NCBI GenBank assembly: GCA_016794505.1
Contig: JAEUJZ010000104.1
Span: 23,179 to 87,178, forward strand
Length of the DNA: 64,000 nt
Direction: 5' to 3'
DNA from: Myxococcales bacterium
Lineage (GTDB): Bacteria > Myxococcota_A > Polyangia > Palsa-1104 > JAEUJZ01
Below are positions 41,601-50,704 of this stretch, piece by piece. The notes under the pieces are model-generated. The model ran no database searches. It was not told the DNA's origin and was given only the letters and a program-made list of their open reading frames with translations. The stretch's first letter is position 1. Every line of letters begins with the position of its first letter. Both the position numbers and the translations under genes were made by a program.

Positions 41601-43796
41601 CACCGCGCACGTGGCAAGGGCCTGCAAGGTCAGAAGGTCACCCTGCAGTTCTGTTGAATGGCCGCGCAGCGGTAGATGCTGAGGAGAGGCGCTGCCAACG
41701 ACGATCTGCAGGGCCTCTCCCGTCGGGCCAGGCGGTCCGGAAGGCGGCGGCCCGGCATGCGCTTCCGCGCGCATCGCAGCCAGAACGGCAGCCACCTGGG
41801 CCAGTGACTTCTCACCACGCAGGTACGCCGCTGCCAAGGTGGCACCGTCTTCCGCGCTGCCATCGGACACCACATCCGGCGCATCCAACAGCAGGCTGCG
41901 CCACAGCGTGGCCGTCGCCACCAGCAGCACAAAGTCGGATAGCACCGCGGCCTCCATCGGCAGTGCGGCGATCGGCGGCCCCAAGCGCAGCAGGCTGGGC
42001 AGCGCCGCGGTCAGGGCTTGCGTCGTCTGCTCATAGGCCTGCCGGAAGCAGGGCCAGCGATCGTAAACAGCCTGGTACTGCGCGCGCTGCTGGGCCGCCC
42101 CCGCAGCGCAGAGCAGCGTGCAGCGGGCGCCCGCCCTGGCGTGACCGTGCTGCCTCTGGGGTCCGCTGCTGGCCCCGTCGGCAACGAAGCCCTGTAGAGC
42201 CCGCGCGAGCGCTGGCGGGCCATCGGCAACCACGGCTAGACGATGCGGAAAGAAGCTGCGCCCCGTGTGGAGCGTGAACAGCACATCCTGCAGCGCAGGA
42301 GCCGACGGCGATTGCAGGAGTGCGGAGATGCGGGCCGCCTGTTCCCGAAGTGCATCTGGAGTGCGTGCCGAGATCACCAAGAGCTGTGCGGACTGCGGGA
42401 CCACCGTCGTGGGTGCCGGTGGCGCCAGCGGCGCTTCACCCAGCACGACATGCGCATTGGTGCCGCTGATGCCAAACGAGCTGACCCCAGCCACCCGTTG
42501 CACAGCGCTCCGCGGCCATGGCTGCGGGCGATCCGCGACGGCCAGCCCGGTGTCGCTCAGCGCGACGCGCGGGTTCAGCTGCTGGAAGTGCAAGTGCGCG
42601 GGCAGCCGCTCGTGCTGCAGGGCCAGGACGGTCTTTATGACGCCTGCAACTCCAGCGGCCGCCTCCAAGTGCCCGATGTTGGTCTTGACCGAGCCTAGCC
42701 ACAGAGGCTGTCCGCCAGCTTGGCGCGCAAAGACATCGCGCAGCGCTTCAAGCTCGATCGGATCCCCCAGGGGCGTGCCGGTGCCATGCGCTTCGATGTA
42801 GCCGACCTGGGGCGGAGCCACGTCAGCATCTTGCAGCGCGGCCTGTACCACATCGCGCTGCGCCGAACCGCTGGGCGCCGCCAGGCCCGCGCTGCGACCG
42901 TCGTGGTTCACGGCAGAACCCAGCACGGTGGCTTGGATGCGGTCCGCGGCCGCCAGCGCATCCGAAAGACGACGCAGCACCAAGACGCCGACGCCTTCGC
43001 CACGGACATAGCCATTGGCGCGGCTGTCGAACGCTCGACAGCGCCCATCCGGCGACAGCGCCCGCATGCGCGACAGCTTGATGTAGCCATCGGGCGACAG
43101 GATCAGGTTGACGCCGCCAACCAGCGCCAGATCGCACTGCCGCTGGCGCAGTGCTTGCGCCGCCAAGTGCAGCGCGACCAGCGATGAAGAACACGCGGTG
43201 TCGACGGTCATGCTGGGCCCCTTGAGCCCCAGCGTGTACGACAGGCGACCGGAAAGGACGCTGTTCAGGTCGCCCAGCAGCGTGTGCGCATCGATGGATT
43301 CGATGCGAGCGGCGCGGCTCTGCAGCTGTTCGTAGTCATGGGCGCAAGCCCCAACGAATACACCGGTACGGCTGCTACGCAAGGAATCGGGGGGAAGCCC
43401 GGCGTCTTCCAGGGCCTGCCAAGCGACTTCCAAAAGCAGGCGCTGCTGCGGATCGATCTGGGCTGCCTCGCGCGGCGAAATCTCGAAAAAGCCGGAGTCA
43501 AAGCGGTCGACACCGTCCAGAAACGCGCCATAGCGGGTGTACATGCGACCAGGCGCATCAGGAGCTGCGTCGAAGAAGGCCGATACGTCCCAGCGCTCGG
43601 GCGGCACCTCACGCACAGCGTCTTGGCCGCCAGACAACAGCTGCCAATACTTCTGCACATCGACGCTGCCACCGGGGAAGTAGCAGCCCATGCCAATGAT
43701 GGCCAGCGGCTCGGGCGGGTTCGAAAGGAGCCCGGCCAAGGTCTGACGTTCACTTGCGGACAGCTCGTCGAAAAGCTGCTTGATCTCATCGTTCAT
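38670..43796 (-). CDS. Type I PKS module KS-AT0-DH0-KR-ACP with collapsed acyltransferase
   Basis: 1708 aa; the ATG overlaps the stop of the PKS read before it and has AAGGA seven bases upstream. The N-terminus is not the usual coiled coil but a short helix (ELSASERQTLAGLL). KS is intact (TACSSS, HGTGTP, KTNIGH). The AT is a remnant: the region that should begin with GQGxQ reads CAAGAAQQ (near residue 560), the GHSxGE region reads SDGSAEDG (near 640), and only about 190 residues separate the start from the LPTYPFER end motif, against about 300 normally. The DH region (about 810-1150) has no HxxxGxxxxP. KR is intact (SGGLGGLG, Ser, Tyr, Asn, near 1328-1550). ACP Ser1666 (nt 38799-38801). Without an AT the ACP must be loaded by another AT, or the module is skipped or only modifies the chain. 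Confidence 0.94.
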   Translation of the reverse strand: MNDEIKQLFDELSASERQTLAGLLSNPPEPLAIIGMGCYFPGGSVDVQKYWQLLSGGQDAVREVPPERWDVSAFFDAAPDAPGRMYTRYGAFLDGVDRFDSGFFEISPREAAQIDPQQRLLLEVAWQALEDAGLPPDSLRSSRTGVFVGACAHDYEQLQSRAARIESIDAHTLLGDLNSVLSGRLSYTLGLKGPSMTVDTACSSSLVALHLAAQALRQRQCDLALVGGVNLILSPDGYIKLSRMRALSPDGRCRAFDSRANGYVRGEGVGVLVLRRLSDALAAADRIQATVLGSAVNHDGRSAGLAAPSGSAQRDVVQAALQDADVAPPQVGYIEAHGTGTPLGDPIELEALRDVFARQAGGQPLWLGSVKTNIGHLEAAAGVAGVIKTVLALQHERLPAHLHFQQLNPRVALSDTGLAVADRPQPWPRSAVQRVAGVSSFGISGTNAHVVLGEAPLAPPAPTTVVPQSAQLLVISARTPDALREQAARISALLQSPSAPALQDVLFTLHTGRSFFPHRLAVVADGPPALARALQGFVADGASSGPQRQHGHARAGARCTLLCAAGAAQQRAQYQAVYDRWPCFRQAYEQTTQALTAALPSLLRLGPPIAALPMEAAVLSDFVLLVATATLWRSLLLDAPDVVSDGSAEDGATLAAAYLRGEKSLAQVAAVLAAMRAEAHAGPPPSGPPGPTGEALQIVVGSASPQHLPLRGHSTELQGDLLTLQALATCAVVGLGVRWRAFHDGQPGQRVALPTYPFERTALWAAPRPTAPSPASTASPSRAASSTAASSMALPSLSGAPQVSPDRDSDWLGRRFALPLPLWIAEQDLSASTFSALSGEAEGKADSLAASTLVYVVQALLGARATGRSDVALRDVEVGLPPALWGDDLRRWQVLVDAPGGALLVASRPAAVEQSGWIAHLRAQRVARSDVPATDLLAAVPDGAQPIDWTQCVRSLGLGPTSLAPVTRAWRHGDDWHVQLPGQFDPQSAKGAELFALLRFAWVAGLVALGCTEPQGGSAFRLQSIRSLQLGHAHGAAASSAGTGRLWLRARPVAGGECDLDLLGSSGAPLLSLRGVRSETVSSEEQQGQIPHADRRRLWAVEWQPMGDTTPVLEPSPRPGHIAVLDDAFGSGLRLRDALVSDGHQVTLVPWVTHRDATTGWADLTTLGRPEAALHVVDLRPLSLSGAALTASSLALQQQAARQSSMRLHVVTRGAVAARPDDRLDPSQAAIWGLLRCFDSEHPGRCCALYDLSAAVGPDGVEGPSQGAPVDLAKLATQISHAVAKVPRGLQEWAWRDGTLLRPHLQPAPWAQREALPSRLFRGELRDDRCYVVSGGLGGLGLAIVHSLLLQGARHVLVLSRRAESDLPDATRRSWGSLRSRFANADLRLLAVDVGCAQGLEAALSPCRMGQLPPIGGILHAAGVLHDAALAKLTAADFDRVLVPKLRGAQNLIECCGAELQFFVCLSSVAAWFGNPGQAAYAAANSALDAWAQAQRARGLPTVSLALGPVAGIGMAAELRAEECERRGIEALPVPSLLSTLAACIATIDCVPASLALVGLRVPDLAHVATHAPLPALLSSRLPMEELRPADLGAARAAPPTPTDSSAPAPDALLLGPWAQLAQCFPSERHSQVLAQVDAAVRSVLGLPAGYALKPEQRLDELGMDSMLGLDLVKVLSHALGTELPNSLALDCPHVAAMTAHIVGLIDQ

Positions 43797-46700
43797 GGGC
43801 GTTCCTTGCGATCGTCGATAGCGGTCGGGGCAGGAGCCGAGGCAGTGGCAGCCGATTCGGGAGACGGCTCGGTTCGTGCCAAGCGCAGCAAGCGAGCCAG
43901 GCGTCCGCTCTCACCCGCCGAGGGCTCTGCACGGGTAGCGGGGGCGGCGGTCGCCTGCGCAGCGCGGGCAGCAACAGCCTCTGCCGCACTCTCACGCGCA
44001 GCGTCGGGCTGGGCCGGGCCGGTCGCCGTGGCCGCGTTCATCGCCGCCGCTGGTTCCGCCCGCACCAACTCATGCAGAAGATAGGTGGTCAGGTCGGTAA
44101 TGGTGGGATGGCGGAAAATAAGCGTCACCGAAAGCGGCAGCCCCAGACGCGCTTCCAGGCGGTTGCGTAGCTCCATGGCCATCAGCGAATCCAACCCCCC
44201 CTGCCGCAGCGGGGTATTGGGGCGTAGCTGTGTCGGCTCGCAGCGCAGCACGCGCGCCACTTCCGCAGTGACGTGCGCGGCCAGCGCCGCGTGTCGTTCG
44301 CGTTCAGGCAGCGCCTGCAGCCGCTCGCGCAGCGAAGCCTGCTGGAAGGCCTCGGCGGTCCCGGCACCCTCGGCGATCGGAGCAAGCTCGGACAGGAAGG
44401 GCGAGCGCGCAGCGGCCAAATGAAATTCCTGCCAACGACGCAGCTGAAACGACAGCACTGCCCCGTGCGGGATGCCACAGCGCAGCAGCGTGACCAGACC
44501 GGCGATGTTGTCCTGCGGGCTCAGGCTGTCGATGCCGCGGGCGCCCAGGCGTTCTCCGCGCAGCGCCGATGCAGCAGCCAAGCCGACGTCCGCCACTGCT
44601 CCAAAGCTGGCAGAGACCGCTGGCAGGCCCAGTGCCCGACGGTGATGGGCCAAGGCATCCAACGCCGCATTGGCCGCAGAATAAATCGCCTGCCCCGGCG
44701 AGCCCAGCAGCGCCGCCGCCGAGGAGGTCAGCACAAAGAAGTCCAGCGGCAGGTCTCTCGTCAGCTCATGCAGGTTCCACGCCCCCAGCACCTTCGGTGC
44801 CAGCACCTTCGACAGCGAGTCAGGGGGCAGCTGCAACAGCAAGCCATCTTGCAGCACCGCCGCCGCATGGATCACTCCGCCAAGCGGGGCAGAAGTCGCT
44901 GCGATTTGCTCCAGCACGGTCGACAACGCTTGCCGGTCTGTGACATCGCAGCGCGCAACATGAACGCACAAGCCGGGCTGCTGCAGGTCGGCGGGCAAGC
45001 CACGCAGGGGCAGGCCGCTCCGGCCCAGCAGCACCAGGTGACGGGCCCCCTGCGTCACCAACCACTGGGCCAGCGCCAAGCCCAGCCCTCCCAGCCCACC
45101 GCTAATCAGGTAGGTCCGGTCGGCGCGTACCAAGGGATGGGGCGGCGACAGGTGCGGCGGCCTCACGGGGGTGGAAACCGCGTCGTCCAGCGTCAACACC
45201 AACTTGCCCAGATGATCTCCACGCGCCATCGCGACGAAAGCGGCTGCGGCCTCGGCAATCGGGCGTGTGCTGGCCGGCAGGGGCACGATGTCACCTTGTG
45301 CCGCCAGCTGCAGGATCCGGTCAAACGTGGCCGCGACGCGATCCGGAGCCTGCATGAGCTCGCCGCGCAAATCGACCAGGGCATACGTCAGGCGATTCAG
45401 AAATGGGCGAAGCGAAAGCTGGCTGTCCGAAAGGGCGTCGCGCTTGCCGATCTCGATGAAACGTCCGTCTGGGCGCAGCAGATCCAAGCTGGCCGGGATG
45501 AAGTCGCCAGCCAGCGAATTCAGGACAACATCGACGCCTTGACCGCCGGTATCGGCCCGGATGGCAGCGGCGAATTCCAGATCGCGTGAGCTGTACACGT
45601 GCTGGATCCCGAGGCTGCGCAGATAGGCTCGCTTTGCGTCGCTGCCGGCCGTGGCAAAGATCTCGACCCGACGGATTCGGCACAGCTGTATTGCAGCCAG
45701 TCCAACGCCACCCGCCGCCGCGTGGATCAGGACCCGCTCACCGGCGGTCACGCGTGCAAGGTCAAACAGGCCGCGATAGGCCGTCAGGAAAGCCAAGGGC
45801 AGCGTCACCGCATCGACCGCAGATAGGCTGTCTGGCCGTCGCCGCACGAAGCGAGCATCGGCCAGCGCATAGCGCGCGGCGGCGGGCTGAACGATCGCGA
45901 TCACCGGGTCGCCGATCTGCAGGTCTTTCACGCCAGGGCCCAGCCGACGGACGCGTCCAGCGCACTCGCGACCCAGCGCGGGGCCCGACGGCTGATCGGC
46001 TCCCTCGCTGATCGAGCCCATGGCCAACAGCACATCCAGGAAGTTCAGCCCGACGGCCTGGACCTCGATTTCGACCTGACCGGGCCCAGGATCAGGCCGG
46101 GCGACCGTCCGCAGGCACAGGCGATCCAAGACTCCGGGCCGGACGATTTCGAGTCGGAAGGCCCGATCGAGGGCCGGCGCGAGGAGAGGCGGCGGTAGGT
46201 CCTGGTCGGGAAGTCCCGGTCGCATGCGAGCCACCCGGCGGGCCGTGGCCGACAGCGCCACTTGATCCTCGGCGTCGTCGGCCAGGATCTCGACCGCAAG
46301 GCGTGCCAGCAGATCGGCCACGTCCGACGAGCCAGGCGTTCCAGGCATCCCGGACATACCGGCGTCGCGCGGCCCGGGCGGGTCTGGCAGGCCGGGCGGG
46401 TCTGGCAGGCCGCTCAGGTCGATCAGCGTGGCCCGAAGCTCTGGATGTTCCAGCATCAGCGTGCGGCCAAAACCCCAGCGTGCGGACTGCGCCAACGACA
46501 GTCGCCGTTCGTCGCCCGACAGCGGCTGACCACCTGCCGAAATCAAGTACAGGCGGGGTGGGTTGCGCAGCCCCGCTTGTGCCAGGGCCTGCACCAAGGT
46601 GACATCGGCTGAAAGCACTGTGTGAACGGACGCAGTCGGATGGCCAAAGCCCATGGCATCGATCGCCGATAGATCCACGACGGCATCCGGTGGACGGTCG

Positions 46701-49700
46701 AGCTCAGCCCCCGACGCGATGCGCGCACCCAGCATGCGCAGATCGGCACCAGGCTGAGTAAGCAGCGTCGGAGACCACAGCGCACAGTCGTGTCCCAGGT
46801 CCCGCAGACACTGCTGCAGGCGCAGCGCGTGGCCCCTGGCGTCGGCAACCAGCAGGATGGCGCGGCGCGGTGCGCGACCGTCTGATGGGTCCTTGTCGCC
46901 TGCCGAGGCCAGTGGGCACGACGGCCAGTCCACGTGATACAGGCGACTCGCACGCGGGTCCGCGTGTGTGGGACGGGCCGGCAGGCGCTGCAGCCGCAGG
47001 CCGCGCAGCGCGGCCAACCAGCGGTAGGACATCGGTCCGTCGGGGGCGGCAAACAAGTCTAGATCGACGCAGGCCCCGTTGCTGTCTCGCGACTGCAGGC
47101 GGGCATGGCAGACAAACTCGCGTGGCAGCGTTGATTCGCTGTCGAACTCTGCAATCGCCACAGGCAGGTGTGGTTCCAGCGAGCCTTGGCCATACAGCGC
47201 TGCCGCTGCGATCTGCAGCGCGCCGTCCAACAGCACGGGCTGCAGCGTGTCCAGGGATGTTTCGGCTGCCAGGGCGCTCGGCGCTCGGACTCCTCCGATG
47301 GCTTCGTTGGGACCGCTGCGCAGCCAGACGATGGACTGAAAACCTGGGCCCAGATCGATGCCGGCTTCGGCCAGCGTCCGGTAGTGAACGGTGACTGGGA
47401 TCTCCTGCGGACAGCGGGCGGTCAGGGCGGCCAAGGCAGGGCCATCCTTGGCTGCGACCGGCTGCGACGAGGAGCTTGGACGGAGGAGCTGCCCCGTCGC
47501 GTGCAGCGCGAATTCATTTGGTGGCGCGGCGTCGCTTGTCAGCAGCGGGCGGCTGGCCACCCGAAAGCGCGCTCCGGCGGGCGACTGCACAAAGTCAAGC
47601 TGCGTGCTTCGCACTTCGTTCGGGTGCAGCACCAGGCTCTGCACAAGTCGCAGATCGCGCAGCCGCGGCGATTGCCCCGGCGGCGCCATCGCCATCGCAC
47701 GGGCCGCTGCCAGGGCCAGATCGATAAAGCCGGCAGCCGGCAACAGGACCTGACCCATGGCGCGATGGTCAGCCAGGTACGCGGGCTGGGCCGCTGCAAC
47801 CTGCCCCACAAACAGCGTGCGCGAGGGCTCGGTGGCGATGGGCAGCGGGCTGCCCAAGATCGGATGCGCCCCCGACGGCGAGATCGGCTGCAGTCCCGGC
47901 CGAGCCGACGGTCCGGGGACGGCGTCGAGCCAAAACGGCGTCCGGTCAAACGGGTACAACGGCAAGGGCAGCCCACGCGGTCGACGCCCCAAAGATGGAG
48001 GCACCACGCGGTGGCCCGTGCCGTACAGGGCGGCCAGCGTGCCCAGCAAGGTCTGGCCTTCGTCTGTTTCGCGCCGCAGGCTTGCAAACAAAAATGGCGC
48101 CCTTCCGGCCTGACGCTGCGCTTCCTCCAGCGATGGAAGCAGAATCGGATGGGGGCTGATCTCGACGAAGGACACGTCGCCGTCGGCCAAAAGCAGGCGG
48201 GCTGCTTCGTACAGGCGCACTGGCTGGCGCAGGTTCTGCACGAAGTACTCGGCGGAAAGCTCGGGCCCGTGGATCCGCTGCAGGGTCACGGTCGACAATA
48301 GCGGCAGGCGCCCCGAACGACCGCGCACCCCGGCAAGCTGGTTGCGCAGCGTCGGCAGCAGCGGATCGACGCAAGGGCTGTGCGATGCGACATCGACGCG
48401 GATGCGGCGACAGAACGTTCCCTCTGCTTCCAGGCCGGCCAGCAGACCATCCAGGGCGCTCGCATCGCCCGAGACGACTGTGGCGCGCGGGCCATTGCTG
48501 GCAGCAATCGACACACCGCCTTCGCGACCGACCAACCGAGCTTGCACTTCGTCGACAGGCAGCTCGACCAAGGCCATGGCCCCCTGGCCGCCAAGGCCAC
48601 GCATCAGGCGACTGCGGTCGCAGATGATGCGCGCGGCGTCTGACAGGTCCAGCAGACCGGCGTGATGGGCGGCGGCCACTTCGCCCATGCTGTGGCCGAT
48701 GACGCAGTCCGGCTCGACCCCAAATGAACGCAGCAGCGCCGCTGTCGCGACCTGCATCGCAAAGATCAGCGGCTGCACCACATCGATGGCGGTTCGATCC
48801 AAATCGGCAGGCTCGGCGTCGCCCAAAAGGACGGTGCGCAGCGACCACGGCACGTAGCGGGACAGGGCCTGTTCGCACGACGTGATCGCGTCGCGAAAGC
48901 AGGCCGATTTGCGAAACAGACCGCGTCCCATACCCAGCCACTGCGAGCCTTGGCCGGGGAACACAAAGACCAGACGCGGGGCGGTCTGGTTCGCCGGACC
49001 TTGCGCTTCTGCGTCGGGAAGAGCCAGCGCAGCGGCCCACTCTGCGTGGCTGCGACCGATCACCGCGCGGCGGATGGCGTGCTGTTCGCGATCGTGGCTA
49101 GCGGCGAGGGCCAGATCGGCCAAGTCGCAGGTGGCCAGCGCGCCGCCTGGCTGCAGCGCGTCGATCCAGGCCCGTGATAGCCGGTCCAAGGCTTCAGTGC
49201 TGCGCGCCGACAGCGTCAGGATCTGCGGCAAGCTGTCCTTCGGCTCTGTTTCACCGACTGCTGTCGGTTGTGGCGCGTGCCCAGGCGCCTCTTCGACGAT
49301 GACATGCGCATTGCTGCCGCTGATTCCGAACGAGCTGACACCGGCCAAGCGGGGCTGAGTACCGACTGGCCACGGCTGCGCTGCCGTCGCGATACGCAGG
49401 CGCGTGCCCGCCAAGCGAATGCGTGGGTTCAGCGTCTGAAAATGGATGTGCGGCGGCAGGATCTGGTGCCGCAGCGCCAGCACGGTCTTGATCAGGCCCG
49501 CGACGCCCGCGGCCGCTTCCAGGTGCCCCAGGTTGGCTTTGACTGTGCCCAGCCAGCAGGGCTGCGAATCCGCGGGGCTGACTGGACCGATGGTCGCCAG
49601 AGGGCCGATGACATCGGCAAGCGCCTCGCATTCGATCGGATCGCCGAGCGGTGTTCCGGTGCCGTGCGCTTCGATGTACGTCACGGCCCCGGCCGCCACC

Positions 49701-50686
49701 CCGGCATCCTGCAGGGCTTGCCGCAGCAGGCGCTTCTGCGACAGCACGTTGGGCGCGGTAAGTCCCGTGGATCGACCGTCCTGATTGGCTGCCGATCCGC
49801 GCAGCACGGCCAGCACGCGGTCGCCGTTTCGTTCGGCATCGCGGCACCGCTTCAGCACCAGCACCCCGCAGCCTTCGCCACGCACAAAGCCATCGGCGCG
49901 CGCATCAAAGGTCTTGCAGCGACCGTCGGTTGACAGTGCCTGCGTCTGTGCCTCCAAGTGCATGGTCAGCGCCGATAGCAGCAGGTGCGCGCCGCCGGCC
50001 AACGCGACATCGCATTCGCCCGACTGCAGGCTGCGCATGGCCAGATGCACCGCCATCAGCGATGACGAACATGCGGTGTCGACCGTCATGCACGGCCCCT
50101 GCAAGTCCAGCGAATAGGCAATGCGACCCGCCGCCGTGCTGTGCAGGTTGCCCGTCGCGCAATAGGCATCCAGGGCCGCGCGCGGCTGGGCTTTGACCAG
50201 ATCTTGGTAGTCCAGATTGCTGAGCCCGATGAACACACCGCTCTTCGAGCCAGCCAGGCTCGCCGGCGGCAGGCCCGCGTGTTCCAGGGCATGCCAGGTG
50301 ACCTCCAGCAGCAAGCGCTGCTGCGGATCCAGGCTCTGCGCTTCGCGCGGGGCGATGCCAAAAAAGCCCGCGTCAAACGCGCGGATGTCACCATGCAGCA
50401 GGCCCGCGAAGCGGGCACCGCGCGGGGTAGCCCCGGCAGCATCGATCGGCCAGCGCTCGGGCGGAACCTCGGTTACGGCGTCGCCACCGTCGATCAGAAA
50501 GCGAAAGTAGGCATCTAGGTCGTCGCAGCCCCCCGGGAACCGACAGGCCATGCCGACGATCGCGATGCGGTCGTGGGTATCCGCCACCTGCGCCTTGAGC
50601 GCCGCGTTTTCGGCGCGCAGCCGTCGGATGTCGGTGGTGGCGCGCTCAAGCAAGGCACGAACAGAGCTGGGATCGTGGGCTGACAT
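43793..50686 (-). CDS. Fully reducing type I PKS module KS-AT-DH-ER-KR-ACP
   Basis: 2297 aa. It follows the starter PKS by 18 bases and its stop overlaps the next ATG. Residues 8-40 form a charged coiled coil (docking), which suits the helical tail of the starter PKS. KS intact (about 40-460; TACSSS, HGTGTP, KANLGH). AT (nt about 48980-48040) has GHSMGE and VASH, methylmalonyl type. DH is the only one in the window with a perfect HxxxGxxxxP (HRAMGQVLLP) plus LLDGALQ. ER (nt about 46150-45190) has the AAAGGVG loop. KR has SGGLGGLG, Ser, Tyr and Asn. ACP has GGLDSLMAM. A tail of about 65 residues, rich in Ala and Pro, follows the ACP instead of an obvious docking helix. The expected product is a fully saturated methyl-branched unit, probably the second extension. 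Confidence 0.95.
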   Translation of the reverse strand: MSAHDPSSVRALLERATTDIRRLRAENAALKAQVADTHDRIAIVGMACRFPGGCDDLDAYFRFLIDGGDAVTEVPPERWPIDAAGATPRGARFAGLLHGDIRAFDAGFFGIAPREAQSLDPQQRLLLEVTWHALEHAGLPPASLAGSKSGVFIGLSNLDYQDLVKAQPRAALDAYCATGNLHSTAAGRIAYSLDLQGPCMTVDTACSSSLMAVHLAMRSLQSGECDVALAGGAHLLLSALTMHLEAQTQALSTDGRCKTFDARADGFVRGEGCGVLVLKRCRDAERNGDRVLAVLRGSAANQDGRSTGLTAPNVLSQKRLLRQALQDAGVAAGAVTYIEAHGTGTPLGDPIECEALADVIGPLATIGPVSPADSQPCWLGTVKANLGHLEAAAGVAGLIKTVLALRHQILPPHIHFQTLNPRIRLAGTRLRIATAAQPWPVGTQPRLAGVSSFGISGSNAHVIVEEAPGHAPQPTAVGETEPKDSLPQILTLSARSTEALDRLSRAWIDALQPGGALATCDLADLALAASHDREQHAIRRAVIGRSHAEWAAALALPDAEAQGPANQTAPRLVFVFPGQGSQWLGMGRGLFRKSACFRDAITSCEQALSRYVPWSLRTVLLGDAEPADLDRTAIDVVQPLIFAMQVATAALLRSFGVEPDCVIGHSMGEVAAAHHAGLLDLSDAARIICDRSRLMRGLGGQGAMALVELPVDEVQARLVGREGGVSIAASNGPRATVVSGDASALDGLLAGLEAEGTFCRRIRVDVASHSPCVDPLLPTLRNQLAGVRGRSGRLPLLSTVTLQRIHGPELSAEYFVQNLRQPVRLYEAARLLLADGDVSFVEISPHPILLPSLEEAQRQAGRAPFLFASLRRETDEGQTLLGTLAALYGTGHRVVPPSLGRRPRGLPLPLYPFDRTPFWLDAVPGPSARPGLQPISPSGAHPILGSPLPIATEPSRTLFVGQVAAAQPAYLADHRAMGQVLLPAAGFIDLALAAARAMAMAPPGQSPRLRDLRLVQSLVLHPNEVRSTQLDFVQSPAGARFRVASRPLLTSDAAPPNEFALHATGQLLRPSSSSQPVAAKDGPALAALTARCPQEIPVTVHYRTLAEAGIDLGPGFQSIVWLRSGPNEAIGGVRAPSALAAETSLDTLQPVLLDGALQIAAAALYGQGSLEPHLPVAIAEFDSESTLPREFVCHARLQSRDSNGACVDLDLFAAPDGPMSYRWLAALRGLRLQRLPARPTHADPRASRLYHVDWPSCPLASAGDKDPSDGRAPRRAILLVADARGHALRLQQCLRDLGHDCALWSPTLLTQPGADLRMLGARIASGAELDRPPDAVVDLSAIDAMGFGHPTASVHTVLSADVTLVQALAQAGLRNPPRLYLISAGGQPLSGDERRLSLAQSARWGFGRTLMLEHPELRATLIDLSGLPDPPGLPDPPGPRDAGMSGMPGTPGSSDVADLLARLAVEILADDAEDQVALSATARRVARMRPGLPDQDLPPPLLAPALDRAFRLEIVRPGVLDRLCLRTVARPDPGPGQVEIEVQAVGLNFLDVLLAMGSISEGADQPSGPALGRECAGRVRRLGPGVKDLQIGDPVIAIVQPAAARYALADARFVRRRPDSLSAVDAVTLPLAFLTAYRGLFDLARVTAGERVLIHAAAGGVGLAAIQLCRIRRVEIFATAGSDAKRAYLRSLGIQHVYSSRDLEFAAAIRADTGGQGVDVVLNSLAGDFIPASLDLLRPDGRFIEIGKRDALSDSQLSLRPFLNRLTYALVDLRGELMQAPDRVAATFDRILQLAAQGDIVPLPASTRPIAEAAAAFVAMARGDHLGKLVLTLDDAVSTPVRPPHLSPPHPLVRADRTYLISGGLGGLGLALAQWLVTQGARHLVLLGRSGLPLRGLPADLQQPGLCVHVARCDVTDRQALSTVLEQIAATSAPLGGVIHAAAVLQDGLLLQLPPDSLSKVLAPKVLGAWNLHELTRDLPLDFFVLTSSAAALLGSPGQAIYSAANAALDALAHHRRALGLPAVSASFGAVADVGLAAASALRGERLGARGIDSLSPQDNIAGLVTLLRCGIPHGAVLSFQLRRWQEFHLAAARSPFLSELAPIAEGAGTAEAFQQASLRERLQALPERERHAALAAHVTAEVARVLRCEPTQLRPNTPLRQGGLDSLMAMELRNRLEARLGLPLSVTLIFRHPTITDLTTYLLHELVRAEPAAAMNAATATGPAQPDAARESAAEAVAARAAQATAAPATRAEPSAGESGRLARLLRLARTEPSPESAATASAPAPTAIDDRKERP
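46375..46410 (-). repeat. 18-bp tandem duplication in a PKS linker
   Basis: Two exact 18-base copies (46375-46392 and 46393-46410) encode the repeated PPGLPD segment in a Gly/Pro-rich linker just before the ER domain of the fully reducing PKS module. The repeat keeps the reading frame, so it lengthens a flexible linker without harming the domains. Confidence 0.9.
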
Positions 50687-50704
50687 GGGCCTTTGGTTTC
50701 TGCC

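Noticed and set aside
40448..42277. 609-codon plus-strand open frame opposite the AT0 PKS
   Set aside because: No domain, typical shadow composition, and antisense to a clear PKS; the damaged AT does not continue in this frame.
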